Shown here: piece after piece, positions 43,744 through 55,383 of the stretch
Position numbering within the stretch: position 1 is the first letter of the stretch
How the letters are laid out: each line of letters opens with the position of its first letter
Assembly (NCBI GenBank): GCA_027490665.1
Contig: JAIXXP010000005.1
Location: 1 to 64,000, forward strand
DNA length: 64,000 nucleotides
Source: Cryomorphaceae bacterium
GTDB lineage: Bacteria > Bacteroidota > Bacteroidia > Flavobacteriales_D > Crocinitomicaceae
Direction of reading: 5' to 3'
Program-made: the position numbers and the translations under genes
Notes under the pieces: generated by a model
The model's database searches: none
Told to the model about the DNA's origin: nothing
What the model saw: the letters and a program-made list of their open reading frames with translations, nothing else

Positions 43744-44502
43744 ATGCACCTTACACAAATTGGAATTGTCGGTTCTGGAAAGGTAGCACAAACCTTTTTG
43801 CGCTTAGCAACTGATGCACAAGTGCCGGTGGCTGGCATTTATGCCCGGTCCTTTGAGAAAGCACAAGCGTTGGCCAACAAATACAAATGCGCTGCGTTTG
43901 AGAAACTAGAAGAGCTCCGCCCTGAGCTGCTCCTCATTTGCGTTTCCGACGACGCGCTTCCCGAAATCATAGGTCAACTTGCACCCCAACAAGTTGCGGC
44001 CTATACCGCAGGCAGCCCGAGCATTAAACTATTCAACCATGCGCAATTAGGCGTTTGTTATCCATATCAATCTATTTCCAAAGGACGCGACCTTCTGGCC
44101 TCAGATATCCCTTTTATGATAGAAGGCAAAAACGACCTCGTTCTGCAGCGCATCATAAGTTTTTTACAACAACTCGGGGCGCAATACCAACAATGTGGTT
44201 CTGCACAGCGCGCACAATATCATTTAGCAGGCGTTTTCGTCAACAATTTTGGGAACCTCATGCTCTTGGAGGCTAGCAAAATTCTTAGTCATGCCAGCCT
44301 CGACATGACACCCTTATATCCTTTGCTCAACGAGACCATCGCCAAAGCCATCCTTTTGGGCCCAGAAAATGCCCAAACAGGCCCAGCTTTACGCCACGAC
44401 CAAAACACACTAGACCGACACCGCTCTCAACTCGACCCCGAACAATTAGTGGTGTACGAATGTCTTACCCAAAGAATTCAAGACCTCTTTAAAAATGCTT
44501 AG
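43744..44502 (+). CDS. Rossmann-fold and DUF2520 domain protein
   Basis: The protein has 252 residues. The N-terminal part is a Rossmann fold with GIVGSGKVAQTFL at 7-19, and the C-terminal half is a helical DUF2520 domain, resembling ketopantoate reductase or pyrroline carboxylate reductase-type dehydrogenases. The substrate is unknown. It starts directly after the secA stop, and the next gene overlaps its stop by 8 bases, indicating one transcript with the KdsC-like gene. Confidence 0.85.
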   Translation: MHLTQIGIVGSGKVAQTFLRLATDAQVPVAGIYARSFEKAQALANKYKCAAFEKLEELRPELLLICVSDDALPEIIGQLAPQQVAAYTAGSPSIKLFNHAQLGVCYPYQSISKGRDLLASDIPFMIEGKNDLVLQRIISFLQQLGAQYQQCGSAQRAQYHLAGVFVNNFGNLMLLEASKILSHASLDMTPLYPLLNETIAKAILLGPENAQTGPALRHDQNTLDRHRSQLDPEQLVVYECLTQRIQDLFKNA

Positions 44503-45013
44503 CTACAAACAACGACTCAATCACATCACTACTTTTATCTTTGATGTCGACGGTGTTTTCACAGACGGCAAGGTTTATCTGATCAACGATGAAATTGTCA
44601 GAGCCGTCAATTCCAAGGATGGTTATGCAGTACAGTATGCCGTCAAGATGGGCTACAAAATCTTTTGTATTACGGGTGGTTCTTCCCCAGAAGTCAAAAA
44701 ACGCCTCATGGGCTTAGGCGTACACGACGTCTATTTAGCCTCTCACAACAAACTTGAGCGCTACGAACAAATCAAAAAAGAATACAACCTAAGCGATACC
44801 GAAATTGCTTACATGGGCGATGACATCCCGGATATTCCGGTGCTGTGTGTAGCTGGGCTTTCTGCATGCCCACAAGATGCCGTGAGCGATGTCAAAGCCA
44901 ACGTACACTACCAAAGTCCGTTTCTGGGCGGCAAAACATGTGTCCGCGACCTCATCGAGCAAACCCTCCGTTGCCAAAACAAATGGCTCAGCGAATTGGC
45001 TTACGAGTGGTAA
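44495..45013 (+). CDS. KdsC-like HAD phosphatase
   Basis: This 172-residue HAD protein has motif I FDVDGVFTDG (residues about 16-25), motif II TGG near 63, and MGDDIPD near residues 108-114. The size and the DVDGV form match KdsC, the 3-deoxy-D-manno-octulosonate 8-phosphate phosphatase of lipopolysaccharide synthesis. Cap-less HAD proteins of this size can also act on acylneuraminate 9-phosphate, so specificity is not certain. It overlaps DUF2520 by 8 bases and converges on the kinase gene. Confidence 0.87.
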   Translation: MLSYKQRLNHITTFIFDVDGVFTDGKVYLINDEIVRAVNSKDGYAVQYAVKMGYKIFCITGGSSPEVKKRLMGLGVHDVYLASHNKLERYEQIKKEYNLSDTEIAYMGDDIPDIPVLCVAGLSACPQDAVSDVKANVHYQSPFLGGKTCVRDLIEQTLRCQNKWLSELAYEW

Positions 45014-45976
45014 CCCAATATGCTTTGAGTTCTTCAGCCAAACGCAACTGATTGAAGGCCCTTCTTAAGTTGTGCTGCTCGTCTTTAACCTTGTAATAGA
45101 CATCGTTCTGTAAATAATCGGTCAAAAAACGCAAGGCCTGAACCAGAATGACGCCACATGCTGCCTTAAAAATTTTTACTTCATCCAATTGGAAGGATGC
45201 GAGTAAAACTTCAAAAATCTCCTCCCTAAACAAGGGTTTTCCTTCCGGGACATCCTCTCCTAACGAACAATAAGAACGTATCATATCGCCGTAATCGTAA
45301 AACGGGCTTCCAAGCTGAATGGTATCCCAGTCGATGAGCGCACGCACTTGAATGCCGCTCGGATGAAATAAAAAATTACTGAGTTTTGGGTCGGCATGGA
45401 TCAGTACTTTTGGGGCTTTTTCCAAAAAAAGTTGCCATTCAGTCAAAAAGGACCAATTCTGTACAAGAAGTGCAATTGCTTCTGTTGCTTTTAACTTCCT
45501 TTCAGAATCCGTATTTCTAAGCGCATCTTGATACGCTTGTAAGCGCAGGCCAACATCTAAAAAACCAGCAATTGGTGCTTGCCAAGTCTGTGCATCTATT
45601 CGTGTGAGTGCGGCATGAAATTCAAGGAGAGCTGCGGCAGCCAGTTTGGAATTCTCGGTAGTTACCGTGGCGAGCGTCCTACTTGGCGTAATGGCGGCTG
45701 CTAGTCTAAAATATTGATATTCAAACTCAAGACAAGTGGTTCCGGACTTCGTTGGTAGAAATTGCAACGGTATCAATTTAGGCAAAATGACAGCCTTCGA
45801 AAGTTGTTCCAATTGTTGTTGTAAATGCGCGGGATCTTTAAAAACATGCGCATTGATTTTTTGTAGGATGAAATTCGAAGTCGTGGTTCGAACCAACCAA
45901 GTATGATTGATCAGGCCCTCATCAATTGGACTGATTTGCGTAGGTTGTAAACCCCATTCTTGAAAGAGTAAAACTT

Positions 45977-45986
<10 letters not shown>
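44988..45986 (-). CDS. APH-fold sugar kinase
   Basis: This 332-residue protein has the aminoglycoside-phosphotransferase-type kinase fold with the catalytic motif IHADPKLSNFLF and the metal motif LIDWDTIQLG. Together with the following nucleotidyltransferase gene it resembles the AmgK-MurU pair that recycles N-acetylmuramic acid by phosphorylation and uridylation. The substrate here is not proven. It overlaps the nucleotidyltransferase gene by 10 bases, so the pair is co-expressed. Confidence 0.82.
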
Positions 45987-48243
<2,257 letters not shown>

Positions 48244-48268
48244 CATTCGTTTAAAAAATCACTCAAAC

Positions 48269-48973
48269 CTACTTTGAAAAATCTAAATTATACACAACTG
48301 AAGTCCAAAGCGTATGGTTACGCTCTATGTGCAAACCATCTGGCTTGATCACAAACTGATTGAGGTAACCCATTTGCAAACTGAAATCCTTATTGAATTG
48401 ATAACCAACCGCCCCTATGAAACGGTTTTGATCTAAGATGTTCTTACCAATTCCCTTTCCAAACCCAAGAAAAACTTCATTATTGACATTCAGGAACAAA
48501 CCCTGTTTCTTGTCGACGAAAGATTTCTGTAGCGGAATCAAAACTTGCGCACGGTAACGCATGCGCTGCTTGAATTGGTTGTCTATCCAGCGTTGCTCGA
48601 GCCTGTACCGATGTTGTACTTGAAAGTTACCAATCGGTTGTTTTAAGATAAGTTGTTGCCACAAACGGTTTTCGTTTGTTTGATTGGCTATAGGTTGACT
48701 TCCATAAGGATATGTTAGGATCCAAGCATAACCGCCAGAAATAGTCACTGATGGGTTCAGCTTATAATCCAGACCAACCCTTGCCAAAGATTGCTGCCAG
48801 TCTGCAAAGCCATTTGCCCTGCGCCATTGGTATTCGGTATGCAGGTCAAATTGACTATTGAGCTTGTGATTGCCCTGGTAGAGCACCCAACCGTGCAGTT
48901 GGTCGTCTATTGTTTTTTGAGCGTAGGAAGAAAAAATAAAAACCCAACTCGAAAGAATAAAAAATATTTTCAT
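48269..48973 (-). CDS. DUF2490 outer-membrane beta-barrel protein
   Basis: This 234-residue protein has a signal peptide (MKIFFILSSWVFIFSSYAQ) and then regularly spaced beta strands with aromatic girdle residues (FDLHTEYQWRRAN, VQHRYRLEQRWI, VGYQFNKDFSLQMGYLNQFVIKP). This is the DUF2490 family of outer-membrane proteins of unknown function. It is the last gene after SulP with 6 bases between them, so it may supply an outer-membrane path for the same substrate. Confidence 0.87.
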   Translation of the reverse strand: MKIFFILSSWVFIFSSYAQKTIDDQLHGWVLYQGNHKLNSQFDLHTEYQWRRANGFADWQQSLARVGLDYKLNPSVTISGGYAWILTYPYGSQPIANQTNENRLWQQLILKQPIGNFQVQHRYRLEQRWIDNQFKQRMRYRAQVLIPLQKSFVDKKQGLFLNVNNEVFLGFGKGIGKNILDQNRFIGAVGYQFNKDFSLQMGYLNQFVIKPDGLHIERNHTLWTSVVYNLDFSK

Positions 48974-48979
48974 ATCGCC

Positions 48980-50575
48980 TTATTTACGCCTTGCGGCTGC
49001 GTGATGCTTGGACTTGTGCATAGCTGTAAACTCTTGTAAACCGATCAAATTGAGATGACCACCAGCATTTTTGAAGTCTGCTTGCCACAAATGTAGTGCT
49101 TCTAATGAGGAATGATCAATAAAACGACAAGGCGTCAAATCAAGATGTAAATGCAAAGATGTATCCTGGGTTTGCAGTGTTTTTTGCAACCTTAAAAAGT
49201 TTGAAAATACAAGTGGAGATTGAATTAGTATCACGCCGTTTGCAGCACTTAATTTCAAACTAAAAAGTTCAGAAATGCGTACTCCTCTCACCGTATGCAA
49301 AATCATTTTTAGAAAAATCCCCACGCCTATACCAACGAGTAAATCAGTAGCTAAAGTGACGATTACAGTGGTGCAAAAAACCAACAATTGATCGGAGCCA
49401 ATTTTTAAAGCTGAGCCAAATTCTCTTGGGTGTGCCAATTTCCACCCGACACCAATAAGAAGAGCTGCCAATGCAGACATAGGAATGAGGTCGCTAAAAG
49501 AAACATCAACAATCAAAAAGAGCAAGATAAACAAACCGTGAAAAAAATTGGCCCAACGCGATTGCGCTCCATTCGCCACATTGGCCGAAGAACGTGCAAC
49601 TTCTGATATCATGGGTAATCCTCCAAAAATTCCGGCTAGCATATTTCCAAAACCAACAGCCATGAGGTCTTTGTTGTAATTAGATTTTCGCTTTTGGGCA
49701 TCGAGTAAATCTACCGCTTTAACGGTAAGCAAAGATTCCAATGAACCCACCAAGGCAAACATGACAACAAACTTGATGAAAGTTCCAAACTGATTGAAAC
49801 CCTCAAAACTTTCATTGATGCGCAAGATTTCAAAAAGTGCTTTATCAAAAGAGAGTAATGGCTTAAATGTATCCGTATTGTGGATAGAAAAGACTTTAAC
49901 CAAAACGATTGAAACCAAAATCACAACCAATGCAGATGGAATCTTTTTGAAGAGCGGTTGTTTCAACAGCGGCCATATAAAAATGATTGCCAAGGAGATG
50001 ATTCCAATCAATGCAACTTGCCAATGCATAAAGAAATTAGGAAGCGTTGTTTTGAATTCGGCGAGAAGCTCCAGCGGTTCTGTCATCGGTTTACCTTGCG
50101 CTGTAGTAGGTGAAAAACCAGCGAGAATATGAACTTGCTTACTGATGATTATGATCCCAATTGCAGCTAACATGCCGTGTACAGCAGAAAGTGGAAAAAG
50201 ATCCGTGTATTTTCCCCATTTGAACCAACCCATGAGCACTTGTAGCGCACCAGCCACGATAATTGCACCTAGAGCTAAGTGCCAACCAAGCTCATTATTG
50301 CCATGACCCAACTCAGCAACAGAACCTGCAACAATGACAATAAGACCCGCCGCCGGGCCCTTGATGGTGAGGGGAGCACCCATGATGAAAGACACCAGAA
50401 CACCTCCAAACATGGCCGAAATAAGACCATAAATTGGTGGGAAATCACTGGCTTTGGCAATACCCAAACTTAAGGGTAAAGCGAGTAAGAAGACCAGAAA
50501 ACCAGATAGCATGTCAGCCTTCCAGTGTTTCTTCAATTGATCTAATTCGAGTCTATTATAAATTGAATTTTTCAT
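48980..50575 (-). CDS. SulP family anion transporter with STAS domain
   Basis: This 531-residue protein has about eleven to thirteen membrane segments, the SulP signature in GLISAMFGGVLVSFIMGAP with KGPAAGLIVIVAGS, and a short C-terminal STAS domain. SulP proteins carry bicarbonate, sulfate or other anions with sodium or protons. Its place directly after dabB (11 bases) suggests bicarbonate transport as part of an inorganic-carbon uptake operon. Confidence 0.9.
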   Translation of the reverse strand: MKNSIYNRLELDQLKKHWKADMLSGFLVFLLALPLSLGIAKASDFPPIYGLISAMFGGVLVSFIMGAPLTIKGPAAGLIVIVAGSVAELGHGNNELGWHLALGAIIVAGALQVLMGWFKWGKYTDLFPLSAVHGMLAAIGIIIISKQVHILAGFSPTTAQGKPMTEPLELLAEFKTTLPNFFMHWQVALIGIISLAIIFIWPLLKQPLFKKIPSALVVILVSIVLVKVFSIHNTDTFKPLLSFDKALFEILRINESFEGFNQFGTFIKFVVMFALVGSLESLLTVKAVDLLDAQKRKSNYNKDLMAVGFGNMLAGIFGGLPMISEVARSSANVANGAQSRWANFFHGLFILLFLIVDVSFSDLIPMSALAALLIGVGWKLAHPREFGSALKIGSDQLLVFCTTVIVTLATDLLVGIGVGIFLKMILHTVRGVRISELFSLKLSAANGVILIQSPLVFSNFLRLQKTLQTQDTSLHLHLDLTPCRFIDHSSLEALHLWQADFKNAGGHLNLIGLQEFTAMHKSKHHAAARRK

Positions 50576-50586
50576 TTGATGTCATA

Positions 50587-52452
50587 TTATGATGAACGTT
50601 TAGCAATTTGATGGTAATTTTTAACGTGCGGACCAAGAAACACACGTGCGTAAATGCGCATCGTAGCCAAGCCATTGATGACAAGGCTAAAAGCTGTAAA
50701 AAAGGCGAGTCCAAACTGATCCAACTCGATATGAGAAAAAATCAAATCCTCTCCAATAAAGGATGGGGTAATGGGGAATCCGGATAAACCAAGACATACA
50801 AGTAGAAATACAAATCCTGTTTTGGGGTATTCATAAATGTGTCCGTAAAAATTATCCAAACTGATCCATTCGGTTTTTCTCATGCGGGTCAGCAGAAAAT
50901 AACCAATCGCCCAAGCCAATACAATGCCGCTGAGGTACCATACGTGATGGGCGTTGTCAAAATGGGCATTGAATGAGAGAGCCAAAGAAATGGAAACGTG
51001 ATTGAACATAATCAAAGTCAAGCTTTTGCGCACAGAATCTCTTTCGGTAAAAGCTTTGACGGCCATTAAAAAGCCCCAGAAAGTAAAGAAAAATGGCAGG
51101 CGTTCTCTGACCACCGGCGCAAGAATGGCTTCATTGAAGCGCAATAGCAGCCCAATTCCTAAGATGAGCGCCATGAGCCAAAAAACATAGCGAAAGTTCA
51201 AGACCTTCCATCCCCTTCCTATTTTTTTCAAGGGCTTCCACAAGACGCTATAAAGACCATTGTCTAGATTCCATTCCTTGAGGCTGAGCACGTAATAACG
51301 ATTCAAAAATCCCTTCAACCTACTGCTTTTATTCTCCTGAGCGGGTACTTCGTACAATTGCTCGCGGATTTTGTAACTGACAATTGAGGGAGAAATGAGC
51401 AATTGATAAGTTCTCAAGAAGGCATTGCCGAGGATATGTAAAAGTGCGATATTCTCCCAGCCAAAAGCAATTTCGATGAAAATCAGGCCAATCTGGGCAA
51501 CTGAAGCATACGCAATCTGACTTTTAACGGTACTCTGCACCCTGCTTATAACTGTAGCAATTACAGCCGTTAGAAGACCCGCGAAGACCAAACCAAATTT
51601 GAAATACAGCTGGTTCTCCCAAAAATGCAAGGTGCGCAGCAGTAAAAATGCGCCAATATGCACCGACATCGAGCCATAAAATATGGCACTCGAAGGCGTT
51701 GGACCTTCCATGGCTCGGGGCAGCCAAGACGAAAAAGGAAGTTGAGCGGATTTTGCAGCAGCTGAGAGGTAAAACAGTGTTGCAATGAGCAAACCAACCC
51801 CAGAATTTTGGGCTAAGTGCTCGTGCAGTGTAACTGTCCGATTCATTTCTAAAAACGTGACATTCTCGTGCCAAAAATGGTGCAATAACCACATGGCAAG
51901 GATGATACCGATATCACCAATTCGATAGACTGAAAAAACCTTCAAAGCATTTTTGACCGGCAACAAGCGCTCGCGGTAAAAAGCAATTAACAAAAACGAA
52001 GAAACGCCTAAAATTTCCCAACCAATAAAGAGCGTCTCCATATTACCTGAAAAAATGATAATAGAATAGCCAATATTGAAGAAAAGAATGGTGTTAAAAA
52101 ATCGCTTGTAACCGCTCTCCCTGTGCAAATAATAACGCGAATATATCGTGATCAAAAAGGTAAGTGAGGCACCTAAAAATGCAAAGGTCAAGGTGAGTTT
52201 ATCTACCAAAAAATCAATGAAGAAGTCATAGTTTTCTGAGCGATACACCGAGATTTCTTTGAACTGAACTGGTACAGCACCGTGGAGCAACCAAGAACCA
52301 GAAAAAACCAGTACTAAAAGCAATTGCAAAAAGGCTGTGCTGTAACTTAAAACAGAGAGGGCGCCCTCTTTTTTGGACGACAGAAACAAACTGATCAAGA
52401 AACCTAGAATGGGCAGGCCTAAAAACCCATGAACGAAATAAGTAGTATTCAT
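50587..52452 (-). CDS. dabB: DabB, ion-coupling membrane subunit of the DAB inorganic-carbon pump
   Basis: This 621-residue protein is a NuoL/MrpA-like antiporter subunit with about fourteen membrane segments and a conserved proton-channel core (helix-breaking segments such as LPFSSWLPRAMEGPTPSSAIFYGS). In the DAB complex, DabB supplies cation-driven energy to the partner DabA. It lies directly after dabA, whose stop codon overlaps its start (ATGA). Confidence 0.9.
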   Translation of the reverse strand: MNTTYFVHGFLGLPILGFLISLFLSSKKEGALSVLSYSTAFLQLLLVLVFSGSWLLHGAVPVQFKEISVYRSENYDFFIDFLVDKLTLTFAFLGASLTFLITIYSRYYLHRESGYKRFFNTILFFNIGYSIIIFSGNMETLFIGWEILGVSSFLLIAFYRERLLPVKNALKVFSVYRIGDIGIILAMWLLHHFWHENVTFLEMNRTVTLHEHLAQNSGVGLLIATLFYLSAAAKSAQLPFSSWLPRAMEGPTPSSAIFYGSMSVHIGAFLLLRTLHFWENQLYFKFGLVFAGLLTAVIATVISRVQSTVKSQIAYASVAQIGLIFIEIAFGWENIALLHILGNAFLRTYQLLISPSIVSYKIREQLYEVPAQENKSSRLKGFLNRYYVLSLKEWNLDNGLYSVLWKPLKKIGRGWKVLNFRYVFWLMALILGIGLLLRFNEAILAPVVRERLPFFFTFWGFLMAVKAFTERDSVRKSLTLIMFNHVSISLALSFNAHFDNAHHVWYLSGIVLAWAIGYFLLTRMRKTEWISLDNFYGHIYEYPKTGFVFLLVCLGLSGFPITPSFIGEDLIFSHIELDQFGLAFFTAFSLVINGLATMRIYARVFLGPHVKNYHQIAKRSS

Positions 52453-54851
52453 GAGGCTAATTTTGAATGTTCAACCCTAACATAAGGCATAAATTGACCC
52501 TTCTGAAAAACTAAAAAATGCTTTTCTTCAGGATCAAAGCAAACCAAACGCACCCATTCGTTTGCAAACCATTCAAATGTATTTGGATTACGACTAATCG
52601 CAGCCAAAACAACTTGAGCTTTCTGCTCGACAATGACCATTAGGCGGTAAGGGTCGTGGATTTCAATCATCTGACTAGGCAATCCGGTTCTGAGGTCACC
52701 ATCCACGCCATTTGCAACGCCCAACAAGCCCATTACATTGTGCGGGAGTTTGGACCCAGCGCCTAACTGTTCGTTGTCTACTCTCGAAAAATAATATTCC
52801 AAGTTGATGCCTCCACAAACCGGAGCAACGGCGTTCAGAATACCACTCAGTAATTCACCTGTTGGATCAATGCAGTAATCGTAAGAATTCAGAAAAGCCC
52901 TACGGTCTAGGAAAATACCGCGTGAAAATTGTCGGCGACCTACAATACACAAGGCATTCGTGGCGTGATTCAATTCCGGCCGTGGCTCAAACAATGAGAC
53001 GGTCCGTAACTGCACCTTTTGATGAATTTGATGGGGTCTGCCCTGCGAATTGACCGTCATGAATTTTTTGGAGCGCTCCACTGCATTTAGTTCGCAAGCT
53101 TTAGCGAAAATGGCACGATCTGCTTTAAAGACATCCACCAAATGTGGTGGGATTTGACTCAGGTCGTAATAAACAAACTCATCCCTGGCGGTGTCATGTA
53201 AGATTGGAACAAAATGTGTTTGATCCTGAATGTCAACACCTTCTGAACGCAAAGCTCTTCGAACCAAAAGATGATTTGCCATATAAGCAAAAGCGCGGGC
53301 ATTCACTGACCCTGGCCTGCCAGAGCATGCACCACAATCATAACCTGCGTAGTGGGTATTATTGGCGCTACTCGAGCCGTGTGCAACAAGGTAAACGAGG
53401 GGCGAAAACTGATTTTGCAAACCAATACTTTTGAACATTCCGCCCACAATTGCCGTCATTTCTGCGACAGTAAAACCAATTTGCATTCCATCTGGTGTAA
53501 ATTGAGCATCCAAATGTTCGACACTAAGAAATGCATCCGGATTCATGTGTTGTTTTGAAGAGAAGGCCATTGTATTCATGAAAGGCCATAATATGCTCAA
53601 TGCCAGTTTAAATGCCGACCACAAACCAAAAGTATGGGTGAGTATCCAACCGAGTAACAAACCGTGTGTACGCTTATCAAAATGCCATTCTTTTTGCTTT
53701 TTTTGACGAAAAGTATGTTCTATAATTAGGTGTGTGGGCTGCACTGGTGCAGGGCATATTTTGGTGCGTTGCAAAGAGCCATGCGCTTGAAAGTAGGTTT
53801 CAATGTTGAAATGACCAGGTGTGCCAAAAGAGAGAAATGACGGATTGAGCTGCTCAATATGCCTTCGGATAGAACATTCGCGGTCATCGATACAAAAGAT
53901 ACCTATGCTACTTGGTTTTGGCGACTCGTTACTCACCTTTTGTTGCAGCGAGGCCAAAACTTGATCGTAGTAGGTCCATTCGTAGGCATCTTGCCAAATG
54001 GCTTTCAGCTTTTGCGCTGTGGTAGAAAGTACTTGTTTGGGATCAAATACATACCTTTCCAGACCTAATTTAGCGGCTGGAATCCAGCTGTTATGGTGCT
54101 GATCCAAGGCGTCGATTTCCAATAGACACTCCAGAAGCACGAAATCTTCAAAGGAAATTTCACGCTTCAGAACCAATAAATTGGGTCTGTTGGCTATTTG
54201 CGCAATCATGCCCGCATAACCCGGATGGGCAAATTGTTGGTCGTACAAATAATTCTCAAAGGCCCGTTGGTCGCCTACTAATAAATCGAGCGCATCCTGA
54301 AGGGTGAAAGCCGGATTTAACAAACAATTTCTAGCGCGTTCACCGGAAAAAATAGAGGCTGTATTTTCAGACTCCAATTGTCTCAATGCGGCAAGAAAAG
54401 GCAAATCATTGGTCGGAAAGCGCCAAATTGCAATGCCTTGATCGAGAAATGAATTGACGATGCGAAACAAGAGCGGATGCACGCGCGCATCTAAATCAAA
54501 TCCAAGTTTTTTCTTCCATTGCAGTCTGTATGAACCAACAACCGTAGGGTTTTCGGTTGCTGTCTCAAATTGAAAAAGCTGGTCTTTGCTCAATTCTCTT
54601 TGTTCGGCTAGCGCACGATCCAAACTATCGGCTGAGATAGTGCCCTTTGAATATAAATCGCGATAGGCCTCTAAAGACAAATAGGTCTGGAAACCGAATA
54701 GTTGCTGCGCTGCATGCAAGCCTTTATGAAAAGGTTGATCCTGAAAGGCGTGCAGCGTGTTGTGATGGATAAAATCCTTTAATGGAGCCTGACTGGGCAG
54801 GTAATGCTCAAGTTCATGTAGGATGTCTTTGAGCTGGTGATTCTCATGCAT
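52449..54851 (-). CDS. dabA: DabA, zinc-binding subunit of the DAB inorganic-carbon pump
   Basis: This 800-residue protein is the DUF2309/YbcC family, a beta-carbonic-anhydrase-like protein. The zinc ligands are in FCIDDRECS (Cys and Asp, near residue 320) and VAHGSSSANNTHYAGYDCGACSG (His and Cys, near 490). It would hydrate CO2 in a one-way manner to bicarbonate, driven by ions through DabB. It is known from chemoautotrophs and as MpsAB in heterotrophs such as Staphylococcus. Having it in a Bacteroidota chromosome suggests a need for bicarbonate in anaplerotic reactions. Confidence 0.93.
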   Translation of the reverse strand: MHENHQLKDILHELEHYLPSQAPLKDFIHHNTLHAFQDQPFHKGLHAAQQLFGFQTYLSLEAYRDLYSKGTISADSLDRALAEQRELSKDQLFQFETATENPTVVGSYRLQWKKKLGFDLDARVHPLLFRIVNSFLDQGIAIWRFPTNDLPFLAALRQLESENTASIFSGERARNCLLNPAFTLQDALDLLVGDQRAFENYLYDQQFAHPGYAGMIAQIANRPNLLVLKREISFEDFVLLECLLEIDALDQHHNSWIPAAKLGLERYVFDPKQVLSTTAQKLKAIWQDAYEWTYYDQVLASLQQKVSNESPKPSSIGIFCIDDRECSIRRHIEQLNPSFLSFGTPGHFNIETYFQAHGSLQRTKICPAPVQPTHLIIEHTFRQKKQKEWHFDKRTHGLLLGWILTHTFGLWSAFKLALSILWPFMNTMAFSSKQHMNPDAFLSVEHLDAQFTPDGMQIGFTVAEMTAIVGGMFKSIGLQNQFSPLVYLVAHGSSSANNTHYAGYDCGACSGRPGSVNARAFAYMANHLLVRRALRSEGVDIQDQTHFVPILHDTARDEFVYYDLSQIPPHLVDVFKADRAIFAKACELNAVERSKKFMTVNSQGRPHQIHQKVQLRTVSLFEPRPELNHATNALCIVGRRQFSRGIFLDRRAFLNSYDYCIDPTGELLSGILNAVAPVCGGINLEYYFSRVDNEQLGAGSKLPHNVMGLLGVANGVDGDLRTGLPSQMIEIHDPYRLMVIVEQKAQVVLAAISRNPNTFEWFANEWVRLVCFDPEEKHFLVFQKGQFMPYVRVEHSKLAS

Positions 54852-54899
54852 AAATAGGGTTTAAAAAGTGTAAAAAACAAAATGGTTTCTACTTACTTT

Positions 54900-55304
54900 T
54901 TAAATCCTAAACACCTGAAAATGAATGAATATATTGTTTTTATACAGCCAATTGCGAAAGATATTGGCGGCGTATTTGGGATGTTTGCATCCGTCATGAA
55001 TGCGTGAATAAACATAAGAATGATGGCCTTGAAAAATACCTGATTGATTTTTTGAATCAATGCTAAAGTCATGATCGGTTTCCTGCTCGGTATCATGTTC
55101 GGCCTCTTCGATTTCTTCGAGAAATTCACAGGTAACAAACGAGAGATATTCGTTAGAGGGGTGCTTGTATTGCGCTTGGTTGAGTTGTTTTGCCGTTGCC
55201 TTTTGATTCAATTTTGGACCAACCGGTAAGGACATGCCGAATGCGAGATTGCTCAAAAAAGCAACTAATGTGATCAAGAAAACGGCTCTTTTAGACCAAT
55301 GCAT
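54900..55304 (-). CDS. Small secreted protein, unknown
   Basis: This 134-residue protein has a signal peptide (MHWSKRAVFLITLVAFLSNLAFG). The mature part contains an acidic stretch (EEIEEAEHDTEQETDHD) and several His residues, which could bind metal ions. There is no family I recognise. A promoter-like TAATTTTG element lies just before the start codon. It lies upstream of dabA on the same strand with 48 bases between, and may be co-regulated. Confidence 0.7.
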   Translation of the reverse strand: MHWSKRAVFLITLVAFLSNLAFGMSLPVGPKLNQKATAKQLNQAQYKHPSNEYLSFVTCEFLEEIEEAEHDTEQETDHDFSIDSKNQSGIFQGHHSYVYSRIHDGCKHPKYAANIFRNWLYKNNIFIHFQVFRI

Positions 55305-55369
55305 GCAACAAAATTAACCACTTAGCTGTAAAGTGTTGTTAAATTATTCCTAAAAAAACAAGATTGCCT

Positions 55370-55377
55370 TATCTTTG
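55370..55377 (+). promoter_or_regulatory. Promoter -7 element of rocD, possible leaderless transcript
   Basis: TATCTTTG fits the Bacteroidota TAnnTTTG element. The expected transcript start lies 6-7 bases downstream, at or next to the ATG at 55384. No clear TTTG is found 19 bases upstream. Confidence 0.45.
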
Positions 55378-55383
55378 CTTCCT

